Below are positions 11,368 through 23,245 of a stretch of 64,000 bases of DNA, one piece after another. A program made the translations under genes and the position numbers. The DNA comes from Cruorifilaria tuberocauda (lineage: Eukaryota > Nematoda > Chromadorea > Rhabditida > Onchocercidae), in assembly GCA_013365365.1 (NCBI GenBank), contig JABVXU010000181.1:1-64000 (forward strand), in the 5' to 3' direction. The notes below the pieces were generated by a model, which was not told the origin of the DNA, ran no database searches, and saw only the letters and a program-made list of their open reading frames with translations. Every line of letters begins with the position of its first letter. The first letter of the stretch is position 1.

Positions 11368-14016
11368 ATGGATCTTTCCGTGGCAGCTGATGAAGGCAAA
11401 AATATTGGTAATAATATGGAAGATTCAATTAACTTGAAAGCTTTTAGATTCAAGGAAATACTTGGCGAGGATGGTGCCCGTAAGGTGGTCAATCTTTTCT
11501 TTACAATAATTTAATAAATAAAGTGAAATATGTAATAAAATCATTCATTTAAATTATCAACTTTGAAAGGAGAGATGTACTTTGAAACATTATACTACTA
11601 ATTTCAATAATTGAATTTTCTTACGGGATATTGTAGAATCTTCACATACCGAACAAATCGTCGAATACTCAACAAAATAACATCTATAAAGTAGTAGTAT
11701 TTTAAGGAATAAACTTAGAATTTGTTAATTTTTACTTAGATTTATTGAAAAAGTTCACAAGAATTCAAAGTTATAGAAATCCTGAAATTCATAAAAGCCT
11801 TGCAACCTTATCTCGTTTGAACTCTTTATTAATTCGCTCAATTAAAGCTGATTCTGTTTAAGGCAGCTTTTGTCTTATTGGATGTGAATGACTGTAATAA
11901 TCAAGCTATTCTGATTGTGGAAAGGACTCCTTTTCCTGTGGATGAGGAGGATTGGAATGCAATTGTTTCGAACTGTTCATTGAAGACTGTATCAACTAAT
12001 GACATATATTCGAATCTCATCTTATTTCCACCAGAGAAGTTTGCTGGTACAATTGTTTTTTCTTTATTTTCATTATTGGTCATTTTCTCGAGGTTATCGG
12101 AATTTGGTTATTTCGAGAATAATAAGATTTCTTAGAAGCTGTATGATGATTTTACAATGACTGTTTGATAGTAATTGTTCCTTCCGAACAAGTACAATTC
12201 CTGAATAGGATATAATTACTCTCCATTTCTTTGATCAGTCAATTAAGGTCCTTAGATATAGTTATTAGAGCTAAGACAGTGAGGTATAAAAAATGTCCGT
12301 AAGGGATCAAGACGACGTTAATAAATCCATGTACCGAAAAGCACATTGCGAAGTATCGGGATCAGAAGCAATATGTCATCCATGAAACGCCGGATGATTA
12401 CAAGTCCATCACTTTACCTTATCTGGAGGAACATCAGTTCACATTGAAGGTGTTCTTTTGATAAAGAAATTTTCAGTTTTTTTAAATTTAAGTTTCCAAA
12501 AGATTAGCAATTCAAGTAAATATTAATCGTATAAATGGTTACCTTTACTGTTGATTTCAGTGGATTTTTAATTTGTTGGAACACAAAGCTGAAATGGATC
12601 GTGTTATTTTTGATGATACAGACCCACATAATGGTTTTGTACTTGCTCCAGATCTCAAATGGGATGGCAAGAATTTGGCAAATCTTTATGTCTTAGCAAT
12701 TATTCGGCGAAAAGGGATTAAATCCGTTCGGTAGTTGAAATATCACGTGTTTTTCTAAACTGTGAAATATTGAATTATAGTTCAGTATCATTCCACATTT
12801 CAGTAAACTGTGGTTCATTATGATATTATGAATTATAAATAAAAAACTTTTTAAATTTAAAACCAAATTCTTAGAATAATTTTAAGACTTTTCCTTGATA
12901 ACTCTTTTTTTGGCTTTTGTCTTCCAAATTTGAAAGATAGGTTATTTTAGTATTTTCAGATGATAGAAGTACTCCGTTTTATTTCAAGAATCGAGCAATT
13001 TAAAAGAACAGTCACGATAATATATTTTTTTATTTAACTGGTACGAAAACTCATCAGAGTTATTCTTTTTAGGGATTTAACCGCCAATGATCTTCCGCTG
13101 CTAGAGAATGTTTCTCAAAAAAGTTATATGGCAATTAAAAGAAAGTATGGAATCGATAAGCATCAGGTAGTTTATATATCGCTTCGTAATCGGCTAATAA
13201 TTCTAAATTTTTTTTTACCTTTTATCATACATTGCAGTGGCTATGTTTATTCAGAAGAATATACCACGATACAATTTTGATGTCATAATCGGAATAACAG
13301 TGTAGCAGTTTCCATATTTGTTACCTTTATGGTTCCCATTCAGTGAAAATTTCTACTGAATTTTCAATTTCTTAGCCACTGAATTATAGGATGTTTTGTA
13401 ATTACATTAAATTGTTTAGAAAGTGAAACACTGAGAGGAACTTGACAGGTTTATTTTCTTACTAATATGCTGTTCTTAATGTAACATCAAAGAAATCCAG
13501 TTTATTCAATTTCAGATTCGTGCTTATTTTCACTATCAACCAACCTTCTATCATTTACACATTCATTTCATCCACGTATCATACGATGCGCCTGCTAGTA
13601 GTGTTGCAAAGGTTTGTTTTCCCAATTTTGATGTTTAAATGTGGTTAGAAAATCTTTAAACTTTGAAAAATCAGATATAGAATTTTCAAAACTTAATGTA
13701 GGAAATACTGATCCTTTAATTCAACTGCTTAAGACGGAATAAAGTTGTGACGAAATTCGAATCAGGTTCTTTACATGTAACAGTAATCAGTTATGTCATA
13801 GTTCTGTATTGCTTAGATGTGAAAAAATTAAATCATTTTGGTGATCTTTTTTGATAATCAGTGTATCTGTTCTTTCATTTTAAGGCTTATCTGCTGGAGG
13901 ATGTAATGAACAACATAAACTTGGTTCCTGATTACTATCAGCGATCTACTCTGACTTTCACTGTAAAGGAGAACAACCCATTGTTAAAGTTATATCGTGA
14001 CATATATAAGTGGTAA
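11368..14016 (+). CDS. DCPS: m7GpppX diphosphatase (scavenger mRNA decapping enzyme DcpS)
   Basis: This HIT-family pyrophosphatase hydrolyses the cap fragment left by 3'-5' mRNA decay. Exons 11368-11484, 11863-12046, 12304-12449, 12561-12730, 13073-13166, 13516-13611 and 13885-14016 give 312 aa, close to other DcpS proteins. Diagnostic stretches are NDIYSNLILFPP, NPCTEKHIAKY, DDYKSITLPYLE, NGFVLAPDLKWDG, RGIKSVRDLTANDLPLL, the HIT triad YHLHIHF at residues 249-255 with the catalytic histidine, and the C-terminal QRSTLTFTVKENNPLLKLY. I chose the ATG at 11368 because an acceptor (TTTCTTTAG) ends at 11363, as for a spliced leader; an in-frame ATG lies upstream at 11290. POLR3K follows 745 bp downstream on the same strand. 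In nematodes the enzyme also meets trimethyl caps from spliced leaders (established for C. elegans DCS-1). Confidence 0.96.
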
Positions 14017-14760
14017 CATCTGAATATTCGATTAGGAATGTTTTTACCTTCCAATTTTATTTATCTGTCTAGTTGAAACCGAACGATCATAACAGTTGAT
14101 ATTTTTTCAATAATTTTTTCCAGTTTTATTGATAAGTGTGTCGTGTTTAGTTATCCATCACTTTGTATAGTCGCTCTTTTATGTACATAACGATTTCAGT
14201 TCAATTAAAGATCTATATCAAAGCTTTGTAGTCCTTTTATTCGGCATTCTTATTGAATGCTTTAGAAACGAGTTGTTTTCTCTTGACAATCTATACTGTT
14301 GTTTTGTTTTCTCATTTCTACTTTTTCTTGATTAAAAGGCCATTCGACGATGTCAGCCGTTTAATTATATATTTAACTAACAAATTAATAATTTGCAAAA
14401 TAATCTTTCGATGAGCAATTTAGAAATATTGTTGCTTGTTTGCTTTTTTTATGATAATGATTCTAAGTAAAGTGGTGTACCGATACATATTTTATATATT
14501 CTTTATAAACTATAAAGGTTTGCAAATTCCCGAGAATTTCGCTTTTTTATTTTGTTTCTTCATGCTTCACTTGATTCATAATCAAATTAGGTTCTGATCA
14601 AGTTGTTTTAATGACAACAGAGTGATCTGCTTTTACTTCGATTTTTATTTTTCGTTAGTTATTTTTTATTTGCTTATAACGTAATGTTAACAGTATTTAA
14701 TATTTCTAGTATTGTCGTTAACCACTACTACTACATGATTGGCATTATTTTCAGAAATAT
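14017..14760. other. intergenic spacer DCPS-POLR3K
   Basis: 745 bp of AT-rich sequence between two same-strand genes. It ends in a splice acceptor (ATTTTCAG at 14747-14754) six bases before the POLR3K ATG, which is best read as a trans-splice site. The spacing is long for a classical nematode operon. No other feature is seen. Confidence 0.4.
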
Positions 14761-15449
14761 ATGCTTCTATTTTGTCCCGGATGCGGCTCATCTTTGCAAA
14801 TTGAAGAGGGCTCCAATTGCTATCAGTTCAGTTGTCATAACTGTCCATATGTACAGCCAATTACTAAACTTGTTAGTTATTTACTTTTATAATATTATTT
14901 GAGAATAATTTAAGATTGAAATTTCCAATGTATTTCTTTGGCACTCTTCATTATTTGGAAGTAAATGACCGCTTTCTTATGTGTCCAAATAAAATAACTC
15001 GAATCTGTTTTTTCTTTGCTGTTCTGCGTGTGGCATAAAATTTGTATTTCTTCACTTCTTTTTCCTTTAAGTTTTTTTTTTTTTTTTTATGGAAACCCAG
15101 TTTCGAAAGTATTTTTGTTGAGTTTTTTCTTTAAAAAAATAACGAATTGGGAAAATTGCAGATAAAGAGTCGGTATTATCCGAAGCTGAAAGATTTGGAC
15201 GAAGTTCTCGGGGGTCCTGGCGCCTGGGAGAACGCTCAAATTACAGATGGTTATTTTTGAAAATCTTGGAAATGATGTTTATATATGATATTGAATTCTT
15301 AATTTTCTTTTGATGTTGCAGAACGTTGTCCCCGTTGTGCTAGTATTCGAGCATATTTTATGCAATTGCAAACACGTAGTGCTGATGAGCCAATGACTAT
15401 TTTTTATCGTTGTGCCAATTCGGAGTGTGCGCATCGTTGGAAAGAATAA
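14761..15449 (+). CDS. POLR3K: DNA-directed RNA polymerase III subunit RPC11 (POLR3K)
   Basis: Small zinc-ribbon subunit of Pol III, needed for RNA cleavage, termination and re-initiation. Exons 14761-14871, 15162-15249 and 15322-15449 give 108 aa, the same length as the human protein. The N-terminal ribbon is FCPGCG with CHNCPY; the middle is YYPKLKDLDEVLGGPGAWEN; the C-terminal TFIIS-like ribbon has CPRCAS, then the nearly invariant QLQTRSADEPMT with the acidic Asp-Glu pair of the active-site hairpin, and CANSECAHRW. The start follows a probable spliced-leader acceptor ending at 14754. Very high confidence. Confidence 0.98.
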
Positions 15450-15617
15450 TCAATATCGCGTCGTCACATGAGAATGTTGTACATTTTTTGTGCTATTAAA
15501 TTAATTACTAATTTGGTGAATTATTGGACATATAAAATAAATAGAACATTTCATGAAGCTTTTTTTCTCGTATTGAGGAATCTTAATATTTCATTTAGTT
15601 GAGTATCGCTCACTCAT

Positions 15618-15717
15618 ATTAATGAATATGTTTCAAATATATTCACTATCAATGGATAATCTATTGGGTAATAGATTACCCATTGATAGTAAATTTATTT
15701 GGAATATTTTCATTAAT
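15618..15717. repeat. 100-nt imperfect palindrome (48-bp stem, 4-nt loop)
   Basis: The inner arms 15645-15665 and 15670-15690 are 21-base inverted copies with one mismatch around the loop GGGT. Pairing continues outward to about 15618 and 15717 with only a few further mismatches and two G-T pairs. It lies about 170 bp past the POLR3K stop, after its likely poly(A) signal (AAATAAATAG near 15536). It could be a MITE-like element, a small-RNA precursor or a cruciform-forming terminator; the tight loop argues against a standard microRNA. Confidence 0.8.
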
Positions 15718-17065
15718 TAATATCATACTGTAAAGGATTTTTGAACATATGAGATTAAACTATTGTAGGAAGAACTTTCTAAACTGATTTGTTACAAATA
15801 TCAAGTATACTAATTAGTTTTTTCAAAATTATCTCACTTTGGTTTACAAAGACTAATTGCATTGGGCGCATGCTCCTTCAATTCAGTAATGTTGTAGTGA
15901 AAAGATTTGAAAAGATTGGCGCTGCTAGCACTCATGTCGTTTGTTCTGCTCGTCAGTTATCATTTCCATAGTTCATTTAAAATTGTAGAAAGAAATCAAT
16001 TATGAAAGTGCATTTATTTAGTAATGATTCTACTATTATTTTCTACCGGATCTATATTTTTTCAGTTCATAATCTTTTTCAGAGTGCGGGTTTTATTTAT
16101 TATGGGTGTGTTTGTTGTACGTCCCTTACTATTCGATCATTTATGTTCAATTATTTGTAATGTGATTGCATTTTTCATTTCTAGGTTGGTTAAAGTTGCA
16201 TTTTGTTGTCTTTACTATATGTAATTCCATTATGAATCTACAATAATGTTCTAGTCAATAAATTGTGCAACTTGGTGTCTAATTATTTTTATTAAAAAAT
16301 ATTTCCAACTATTTCATTTTCTAACTTGTTATTCTTTATGACAAGAGCATAGCAGCTCGAAAAATGATCCTCGACAAAGGGCCACCTTTGGATTGATGGT
16401 AAATTTCTAGTGAGGAATTGTAATTATGTCAGTGGTAGATGCGGTAATGTTTACTTACGTAATATTTTCTCAATAATTTATGTAATAAGTGAAACTGATA
16501 AGTCATTATTAGAATTTCTAAGTTCTTAACTAGGATTCCAAAGGTGTCATTACGATTGTTGATGGATTGTATAGTTGAGGACAGTGCATACCTAGTTTTG
16601 CAATTCACGTTTTAAGGAATTTACTGATAAGTAAAATACAGTTCGTGAGCTAAAAGTATAAATTTATTAGACGGACTGTTAATATAGACAGTAAAAATTC
16701 TCATCGGCAAAAAGACAGAGTACATGATTCATCGGCAATGATTATTGTGTCTTTTCGAGAAACAAGCTGGATCTGCAGTTTGGTGGAGCATTTGGTGAAT
16801 TTCTACAGTTATTTATTAATAAGCTTCATTGGCTATCTCATCTACCTGTGTTCACTCTGTTTTTACTTTATCTCTTATTGAGCATTTTTGCCTTCTTTGG
16901 TTATCGTTTTATTTGTTCTACGGATTCAGACTGAAAAGCAGCAGATTACCAGATTCTATATAATTATTATATCCATCAGTTATGTAACCATCGTGAAGAA
17001 GAGCAGACAGATATTACCGTTATATAGTTATTGTATACCTTAGCAGAAGTTAAAAGAAAAAATAA
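15718..17065. other. intergenic, no intact gene seen
   Basis: AT-rich sequence without supported genes. A 60-codon frame at 15789-15971 and a hydrophobic one at 16024-16224 have no splice context or recognised homology. Some of this could be diverged 5' exons of the eIF2B-alpha relic that follows, but I could not match any. Confidence 0.4.
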
Positions 17066-17675
17066 ATAGCTAATTATGTAGATATTGCGCAAATATTGTG
17101 CGAGATCGCTCTTTTTGTATTACGACTCTTAAAGTGTGAGATGTAAACTTTTGTCTAACTCTCAGTATTCTCCAGGTGATATTATGATTAAAGCATTAAA
17201 AGATGTTGGAATTCAGTACACATTAATATTAGACGTTGGAGTTGGGTATGTTTTAATCCATGATAAGTTAGATTTTATACACTTGATGAAAATGTTTGGA
17301 TATTCATTCCACTTTGTGAAGCAATTGCATGTAACTTTTTTGAAAATAGTCTTTTGTGTTCTAAATCTGCACAAACATCAATTCATTAAAGTAACAATTA
17401 CTGGAATTATAATTAAATAATTAATTATAGGATAAGTTCCTCTTCCTTTTCTACTACATCAAATTATCAGTGATAAATATGATTAGGTAAAATTAGCGAA
17501 GGAACTTCTCACATCATTCATATTAGAAGTTATTATGTTGTTTGTTCAGTTGAGATATTTTTTCGCTTGGTAATCCGAATCCAATTAAAATTGTTTACAA
17601 ATCTGCTGAAAGCGTACGGTTTCACAATACTATAAAACAGCTATCGGACAGAAAACTTGTTGAGTACAGAAAATG
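17066..17675 (+). pseudogene. decayed fragment of translation initiation factor eIF2B subunit alpha
   Basis: Three pieces resemble consecutive parts of eIF2B-alpha, the regulatory subunit of the eIF2 guanine-exchange factor. Piece 1 (17066-17143) reads IANYVDIAQILCEIALFVLR and aligns with the family's helix before its VLR motif; it ends in a stop. Piece 2, in another frame (17139-17275), contains SNSQ, then MIKALKDVGIQYTLILD and VGVGYVL, which match the well-conserved Rossmann-like segment (TLILD..VGYV). Piece 3 (17578-17675) contains NPIKIVYKSAESVR, like the KP.YV..ES.K.VR strand. The frame change, in-frame stops and missing GAEGV...NKIGT segment between pieces 2 and 3 indicate a pseudogene. 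Piece 2 is the strong part; the other two are weaker. An alternative is a badly diverged functional gene with exons I missed. Confidence 0.5.
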
Positions 17676-18880
17676 CTGGTTAATGAGCTTTATCAAAAAA
17701 CACATGCATGTGCTTATACCCTATCTGCAAAACCTAAGTAAATCGTAATACTGGCTGATGTTATTTCGATGATTCAGATCTTATTTTAGCATCAAACACT
17801 CTTTGACCTGCATGCATTTGGTTTTTTTTCCGCTTTGTCTGAGTATCACTGCAACTATAAACATACTTTTAAAGTGAAAATTTCATAAAAGTGATAATTC
17901 TTCAATTTTTATCAATTATTTTAGAGTGAATTATTTTCATTTATTTTAGTTGCAGTTTTGTTCATTCTGGATAAATATGATAATATTACTCTGAATTTGG
18001 TCACATTCTGCCTGTACTATTAACTTGTTCCATTTCTCTATTATTTATCTTGGATAGTTATATTTTTATATTCCTATTATCCTATACATATTTCATTTGC
18101 ACTTGTCAAATTATTTTTATTATTCAGTTTTGTGCATCAAAACAATCCATTAAATTCATTTCTTTCTGGAAATTACTAATAACTAATAAGAGGACATCTT
18201 TTCCCTGCAAGCATATTTCTTGGATACTCTATATATTAACATATTATTTGTGTAAATTCAAAGCAATAAATAATTACTGAATATCCATCTTTCAGAAACT
18301 GCTCTTATTTCAGGTAATCAATAAAAACATTACCGCAAGGGTTGTGCAATACTGAATTTTAATTCTCCTCATTTTCGTAATTCGTTTTGATGACATTCAG
18401 ATTTCTTTTGACAAACTCAAAAGATTCTGAAATATTCTATTTTTCTTTTCTTCCAACTTTAACGGCTAGACAGATTGTCAACTAACTATCTATTAGTTCA
18501 TCTACTCTTTTTCCATACTATCCAAAAGCTCGAATTTTAGATTCAGCAAAAAACTAGCAAAATATGATGATGCTTTACAGCGCCATTTCTTTCTTTTGAG
18601 CAGTTAAATTGGTTCACAAGATATTCACAATCTTCCAGGATTTTACTGTATTCACCAGTAACTTCATACCTGTAATCCAAAATGAGAACTAATACTCCAA
18701 TCGAATTAGCAATTTGAATTTCAGGAAAAACGTGACCTTTCACGCATCTACGTCATAAGTACTTATTTCCAACAAGACATTTCACACATTACATGCCCAC
18801 AAAACTTCCCTTAACTGGTCGAAACCACCAATTAGAAAGTGGTTCATTTCCAGACCGATTGATGATGTAAGAGGCATTCG
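17676..18880. other. intergenic, no gene seen
   Basis: AT-rich stretch between the eIF2B-alpha relic and the BiP promoter. The 76-codon frame at 18050-18280 and the minus-strand frame at 18543-18743 have no splice or family support. Confidence 0.4.
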
Positions 18881-19592
18881 TATCACACGTCAGTAAGACA
18901 ACGTCACTAGTCCATTTTAGCCAATCATCGTGCAGCACGTCCGGTAACGCCTTCCAGTGATCTGATATAAACGCGTCGCGCGTCCCGCCTCCTTTATCAC
19001 AGACAGCCGTTTTACCGGTGGTGGTACGTCGTCGAGTTATTGCGTGGTGTAGGTATATTACATTGCTCGGTTTTCGGTTTTACGTGTTTATTTATTCTTC
19101 GTACGTGAACTTCGCTCTCACTCTTCATCACATTTCATCATAGGAGAAAATCCATATTTCCAAATAACTCCTTTTTCGTCTCTCTCTCTCTCTCTTCTCT
19201 CTTGCTTAAATATACTTTTTAATTAGAATTTTTGGTTATATTAAATAGCATCTGAATCATAATCAGAAAAGTTTGTATAAATTACGTAAATCCAAAAATC
19301 ACTTGGTAATTTAGTTAAATTTAAGTTAGCAGTAATACTCCATTATCAATGTTTTGGTAGGATCAAGAAGACATTATGTGATGATCGATTGAATTTTGCC
19401 TAGCGTTGATATGACGTTTATCAACCATGTTAACCTTATTATCCAATATTCTTACGTAGGAGAACATAAACTCGTAGTGAACACAAAATTAATGCTTTGA
19501 AACGTGTTTTTATTTCTCCTTTCTTCTTTACGTATGGCTAAAGATGGAAATTTTTGGAATATTTCAGCTTAATACCTAATTAGTTTCAGATT
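18881..19592 (+). promoter_or_regulatory. BiP promoter with ER-stress elements, TATA box and 5' leader
   Basis: At 18921-18939 there is CCAAT, nine bases, then GCACG: one base from the ER stress response element CCAAT-N9-CCACG, bound by NF-Y with ATF6 in other animals. Upstream, 18885-18892 is ACACGTCA, whose reverse, TGACGTGT, is close to the XBP1 site TGACGTGG; a further ACGTCA-type core lies at 18900-18906. A TATAAA box at 18966-18971 follows the ERSE by 27 bases, so transcription likely starts near 18995-19000. A (TC)n tract lies at 19179-19194. The acceptor TAGTTTCAG ending at 19589 is three bases before the ATG, so the stretch from about 19000 is an outron or a 5' UTR intron. The combination fits unfolded-protein-response control of the gene behind it. 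Confidence 0.72.
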
Positions 19593-22500
19593 ATGAAGAC
19601 GTTACTGTTATCTGTTATTGTGGTCCTTCTGGTTGTAAATGTTTGTCCAAGAGAAACCGAGGATGGTAAGAAGGATGATGTTCACGGTTCGAAAGATGAA
19701 AAAAGTGCAAAACTTGGCACAATTATTGGAATTGATCTTGGCACCACATATAGGTAGGTGATCAAGGCTTTTCACTTATTTCCATCAAGTTAAATAATTG
19801 GGAAATTGGGGAGAAAGATTATGCCATTTGTAATTTATGGAATTATTGACTTACTGTGTGTGACTGAAAAGCGAAATAAATATATCACTTTTTTTTAATA
19901 AATGTTTGATCATTGCCGTTTGATGGGATTGAAATATAACTCAAATATTGAAATAGCAATTTTCTTCAGAATTCGTGATAGAGTATCCTTAATCTTGCTT
20001 ATAGCGATAATTGGGAATACTGAGACGTTATGGTACGCCTGATTATTCTAAAAAAGATGCTTTAAAGAGTTGAGATTTACATGCGTATTTTGTAGTTGCG
20101 TCGGTGTTTATAAAAACGGACGAGTGGAAATCATCGCCAATGAACAAGGTAATAGGATCACGCCCTCCTACGTAGCATTCACTGCTGACGGTGGCGAGCG
20201 TCTTATCGGTGATGCAGCCAAAAATCAGTTAACGACAAATCCGGAAAATACAATCTTTGATGTCAAACGTTTAATTGGCCGGGAGTATAAAGATTCTACT
20301 GTACAGCAAGATATTAAACATTGGCCTTTCAGTGTGAGTTTCGTCGTTAATTTCAGCATTGCCTAAAAATAATCTTCGTTAGAAGTTGATGGGATTGAAA
20401 TACAACTCAAATATTGGAACAGCAATTTTCCTGAGAATTCGTGGTAGCGTATCCTTTAATCTTTAATTTAGTTATAGTACTAAAAGTGTCCTAAAAATAG
20501 TTTGCGTTAGAAGTTTGGTTATAGTGCTAAAAGTGAACTCGTTCAGGTTATGGATAAAGGCAATAAACCAATGGTAAGAGTGGCAGTTGGAAAAACCGAT
20601 AAAACCTTCGCTCCTGAAGAGATTTCAGCAATGGTTCTTGGAAAGATGAAGGAAATTGCGGAAGCATACCTGGGAAAGGAAGTAACACATGCGGTAGTCA
20701 CGGTACCTGCTTATTTTAACGATGCACAACGTCAAGCTACCAAAGATGCGGGTACTATTGCGGGTCTTAATGTTGTTCGTATCATCAATGAACCTACGGC
20801 TGCTGCTATCGCTTACGGCTTGGATAAAAAGGAAGGCGAGTTTCAACAAATTTTCTGAATTTCGAGAAGTATATAACATTTGTTTTTGGATATTTTTCCA
20901 TTTTATCAAGTTTTGTGAGCTTTAAAGACATCTAGCGTTAGACATGTTTAAATATCGGCATTTGGAATAGTTCAGTTTTTACTGAGCAAATAAAAAAAGA
21001 CCATACTTTAAAAGTCCTTGTGATTTATCGTCTCCAAACATAAGATTTAGAGATGTTGTGACGCAGTTTGAAATCATTTCAGGTGAACGCAATATTCTTG
21101 TTTTCGATCTTGGCGGTGGTACTTTTGATGTGTCGATGTTGACGATTGATAATGGTGTTTTCGAAGTGTTAGCTACCAATGGTGATACTCATTTGGGTGG
21201 CGAAGATTTCGATCAGCGAGTAATGGAACACTTCATTAAAGTATTCAAAAAAAAAACTGGAAAGGACTTACGAAAGGATACTCGTGCTGTTCAGAAATTA
21301 CGACGTGAAGTAGAGAAGGCTAAACGAGCACTTTCCACACAACATCAAGTACGACTGGAAATCGAATCGCTATACGATAACGAAGATTTCTCCGAAACAC
21401 TTACGAGAGCTAAATTTGAGGAATTAAACATGGATTTGTTCCGTTCAACACTAAAACCAGTGCAAAAAGTCAGTTTTATTAACAAGTAGTGTTGTTAATT
21501 CTTTTCCTTCTAAATGTTTGGATTTTTATCTTACTCATGCTTTATTTTAAGTTTAGATCTCTCAGACACTTATCAACAAGAAAAAAATTGGCCATGCTTT
21601 TTTTAGGTTTTGGAAGATTCCGATCTTAAGAAAACTGATGTCGACGAAATTGTTCTTGTTGGTGGTTCTACTCGTATTCCCAAAGTTCAGCAACTGCTTA
21701 AGGAGTTCTTTAATGGAAAGGTGAAACTATTCTTATTTTCAAGCAAAAGTGAGGAAGGAGGAAAAAAGAGAATAATGCCTCTCTCTTTATGTCGAAGTCT
21801 TGGATTGATGTTAATTTGATATCACTCAACATACGATTTATAGGAGCCATCTCGTGGTATTAATCCAGATGAAGCTGTAGCATACGGCGCAGCAGTTCAG
21901 GCTGGTGTTATTTCGGGTGAAGAAAGCACTGGTGACATTGTATTGTTAGATGTAAATCCTTTAACTCTTGGAATTGAAACAATTGGTGGTGTGATGACCA
22001 AGCTTATCCAAAGGAACACTGTTATCCCTACCAAAAAGAGTCAGATCTTCTCCACGGCAGCTGACAATCAGCCAACAGTCACTATTCAGGTTAGCCATGG
22101 TTTTTAGTGGAATTTTTTTCTAGAAACTACAAGCGTTTTTTCAGAAACGTTTCTATATTTTTTTTTCGCTTTGATTTTAAGTTTATCTTTCATAACGACA
22201 ATTCACATGGACAACATATATTGAAAGATATGGCGAAGAACTTATAGTAAATGTAATCCGTATTTATTTTGATGCAAATTTATAATTTGATAAGTGATTT
22301 AATATTTCAGGTTTATGAAGGAGAGCGACCAATGACAAAGGACAATCACATCCTGGGCAAGTTTGATTTAACGGGTATCCCACCAGCACCACGAGGTGTG
22401 CCGCAAATTGAGGTTACGTTTGAAATCGATGTAAATGGTATTCTGCATGTTACTGCAGAAGATAAAGGTACAGGAAACAAGAATAAAATTACGATTACAA

Positions 22501-23245
22501 ATGATCATAACCGACTGTCTCCGGAAGATATTGAAAGAATGATAAACGATGCAGAGAAATTCGCCGATGAAGACAAGAAGGTTTTTTTTTATTTTGGTAC
22601 TTATTGTAGTAGTGCTTATTTTGGCTTGATGGTTTTTTGGTCATTTCTCACCCATATTTAATAAACATATTTTAGGTTAAAGAACAGGTGGAGGCAAGGA
22701 ACGAATTGGAAAGTTATGCATATTCATTGAAGAATCAAATCGGTGATAAAGAGAAATTGGGTGGTAAATTAGATGATAGTGACAAGAAAACGATTGAGAC
22801 CGCCCTTGATGATGCGATATCATGGCTTGAAAGCCACAGGGTGAGTTTTTATTTTATATTATTCTATATTCTTTACCTAAGAACGAATTTTATGTGGAAT
22901 ATATTCCGATAGATAAAATTCTTTTTGTCAATTAGTCATGTATTTCTCCATTCTAAAGTATTTCTCACGTCGTATTGCAAGAAAATTTAGTTGTATTTTA
23001 CATTATTATCAAAGCTGGAAGTACTTCCAGAAGACAGAGAAATTATGATAAAAAGCAGGAACTTCTTATCTATTTTTGCAGTTGTTAATATATGTTCTTT
23101 TCAGGATGCATCTGTTGAGGAGTTGCAAGAGCATAAAAAAGAGTTGGAAAACAAAGTACAGCCCATCATTGGCAAGTTATATAAGGATCAGGGTGTACCA
23201 CCGCCAGAATCTACCGGAGCAGGCGATGATAAAGATGAGCTTTAG
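19593..23245 (+). CDS. HSPA5: ER-resident HSP70 chaperone BiP/GRP78
   Basis: Folding chaperone and stress sensor of the ER lumen, orthologous to C. elegans HSP-3/HSP-4. Exons are 19593-19753, 20096-20333, 20547-20835, 21083-21468, 21607-21720, 21844-22089, 22311-22580, 22676-22840 and 23105-23245, giving 669 aa. It begins with a hydrophobic signal peptide ([18 protein letters not shown]) and a charged pro-region. The ATPase signature motifs follow: [56 protein letters not shown] and [14 protein letters not shown]. The linker region is [10 protein letters not shown], the substrate domain contains VYEGERP and [10 protein letters not shown], and the protein ends in the retention signal KDEL. Intron 3 begins with GC rather than GT (donor GAAG|GCGAGT at 20836), the only choice that keeps frame and protein. 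Introns 1 and 2 share a duplicated segment. Confidence 0.98.
19920..20464 (+). repeat. direct repeat shared by BiP introns 1 and 2 (19920-19996 and 20386-20464)
   Basis: A segment of about 77 bp starting TTGATGGGATTGAAATA and ending near TATCCTTAATC in intron 1 is present again in intron 2, with about eight differences. Exon 2 lies between the copies. Intron 2 also holds smaller repeats of CTAAAAATA...GTTAGAAGTT and TAGT(A/G)CTAAAAGTG around 20361-20540. This suggests local duplication or intron-to-intron copying. Confidence 0.8.
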
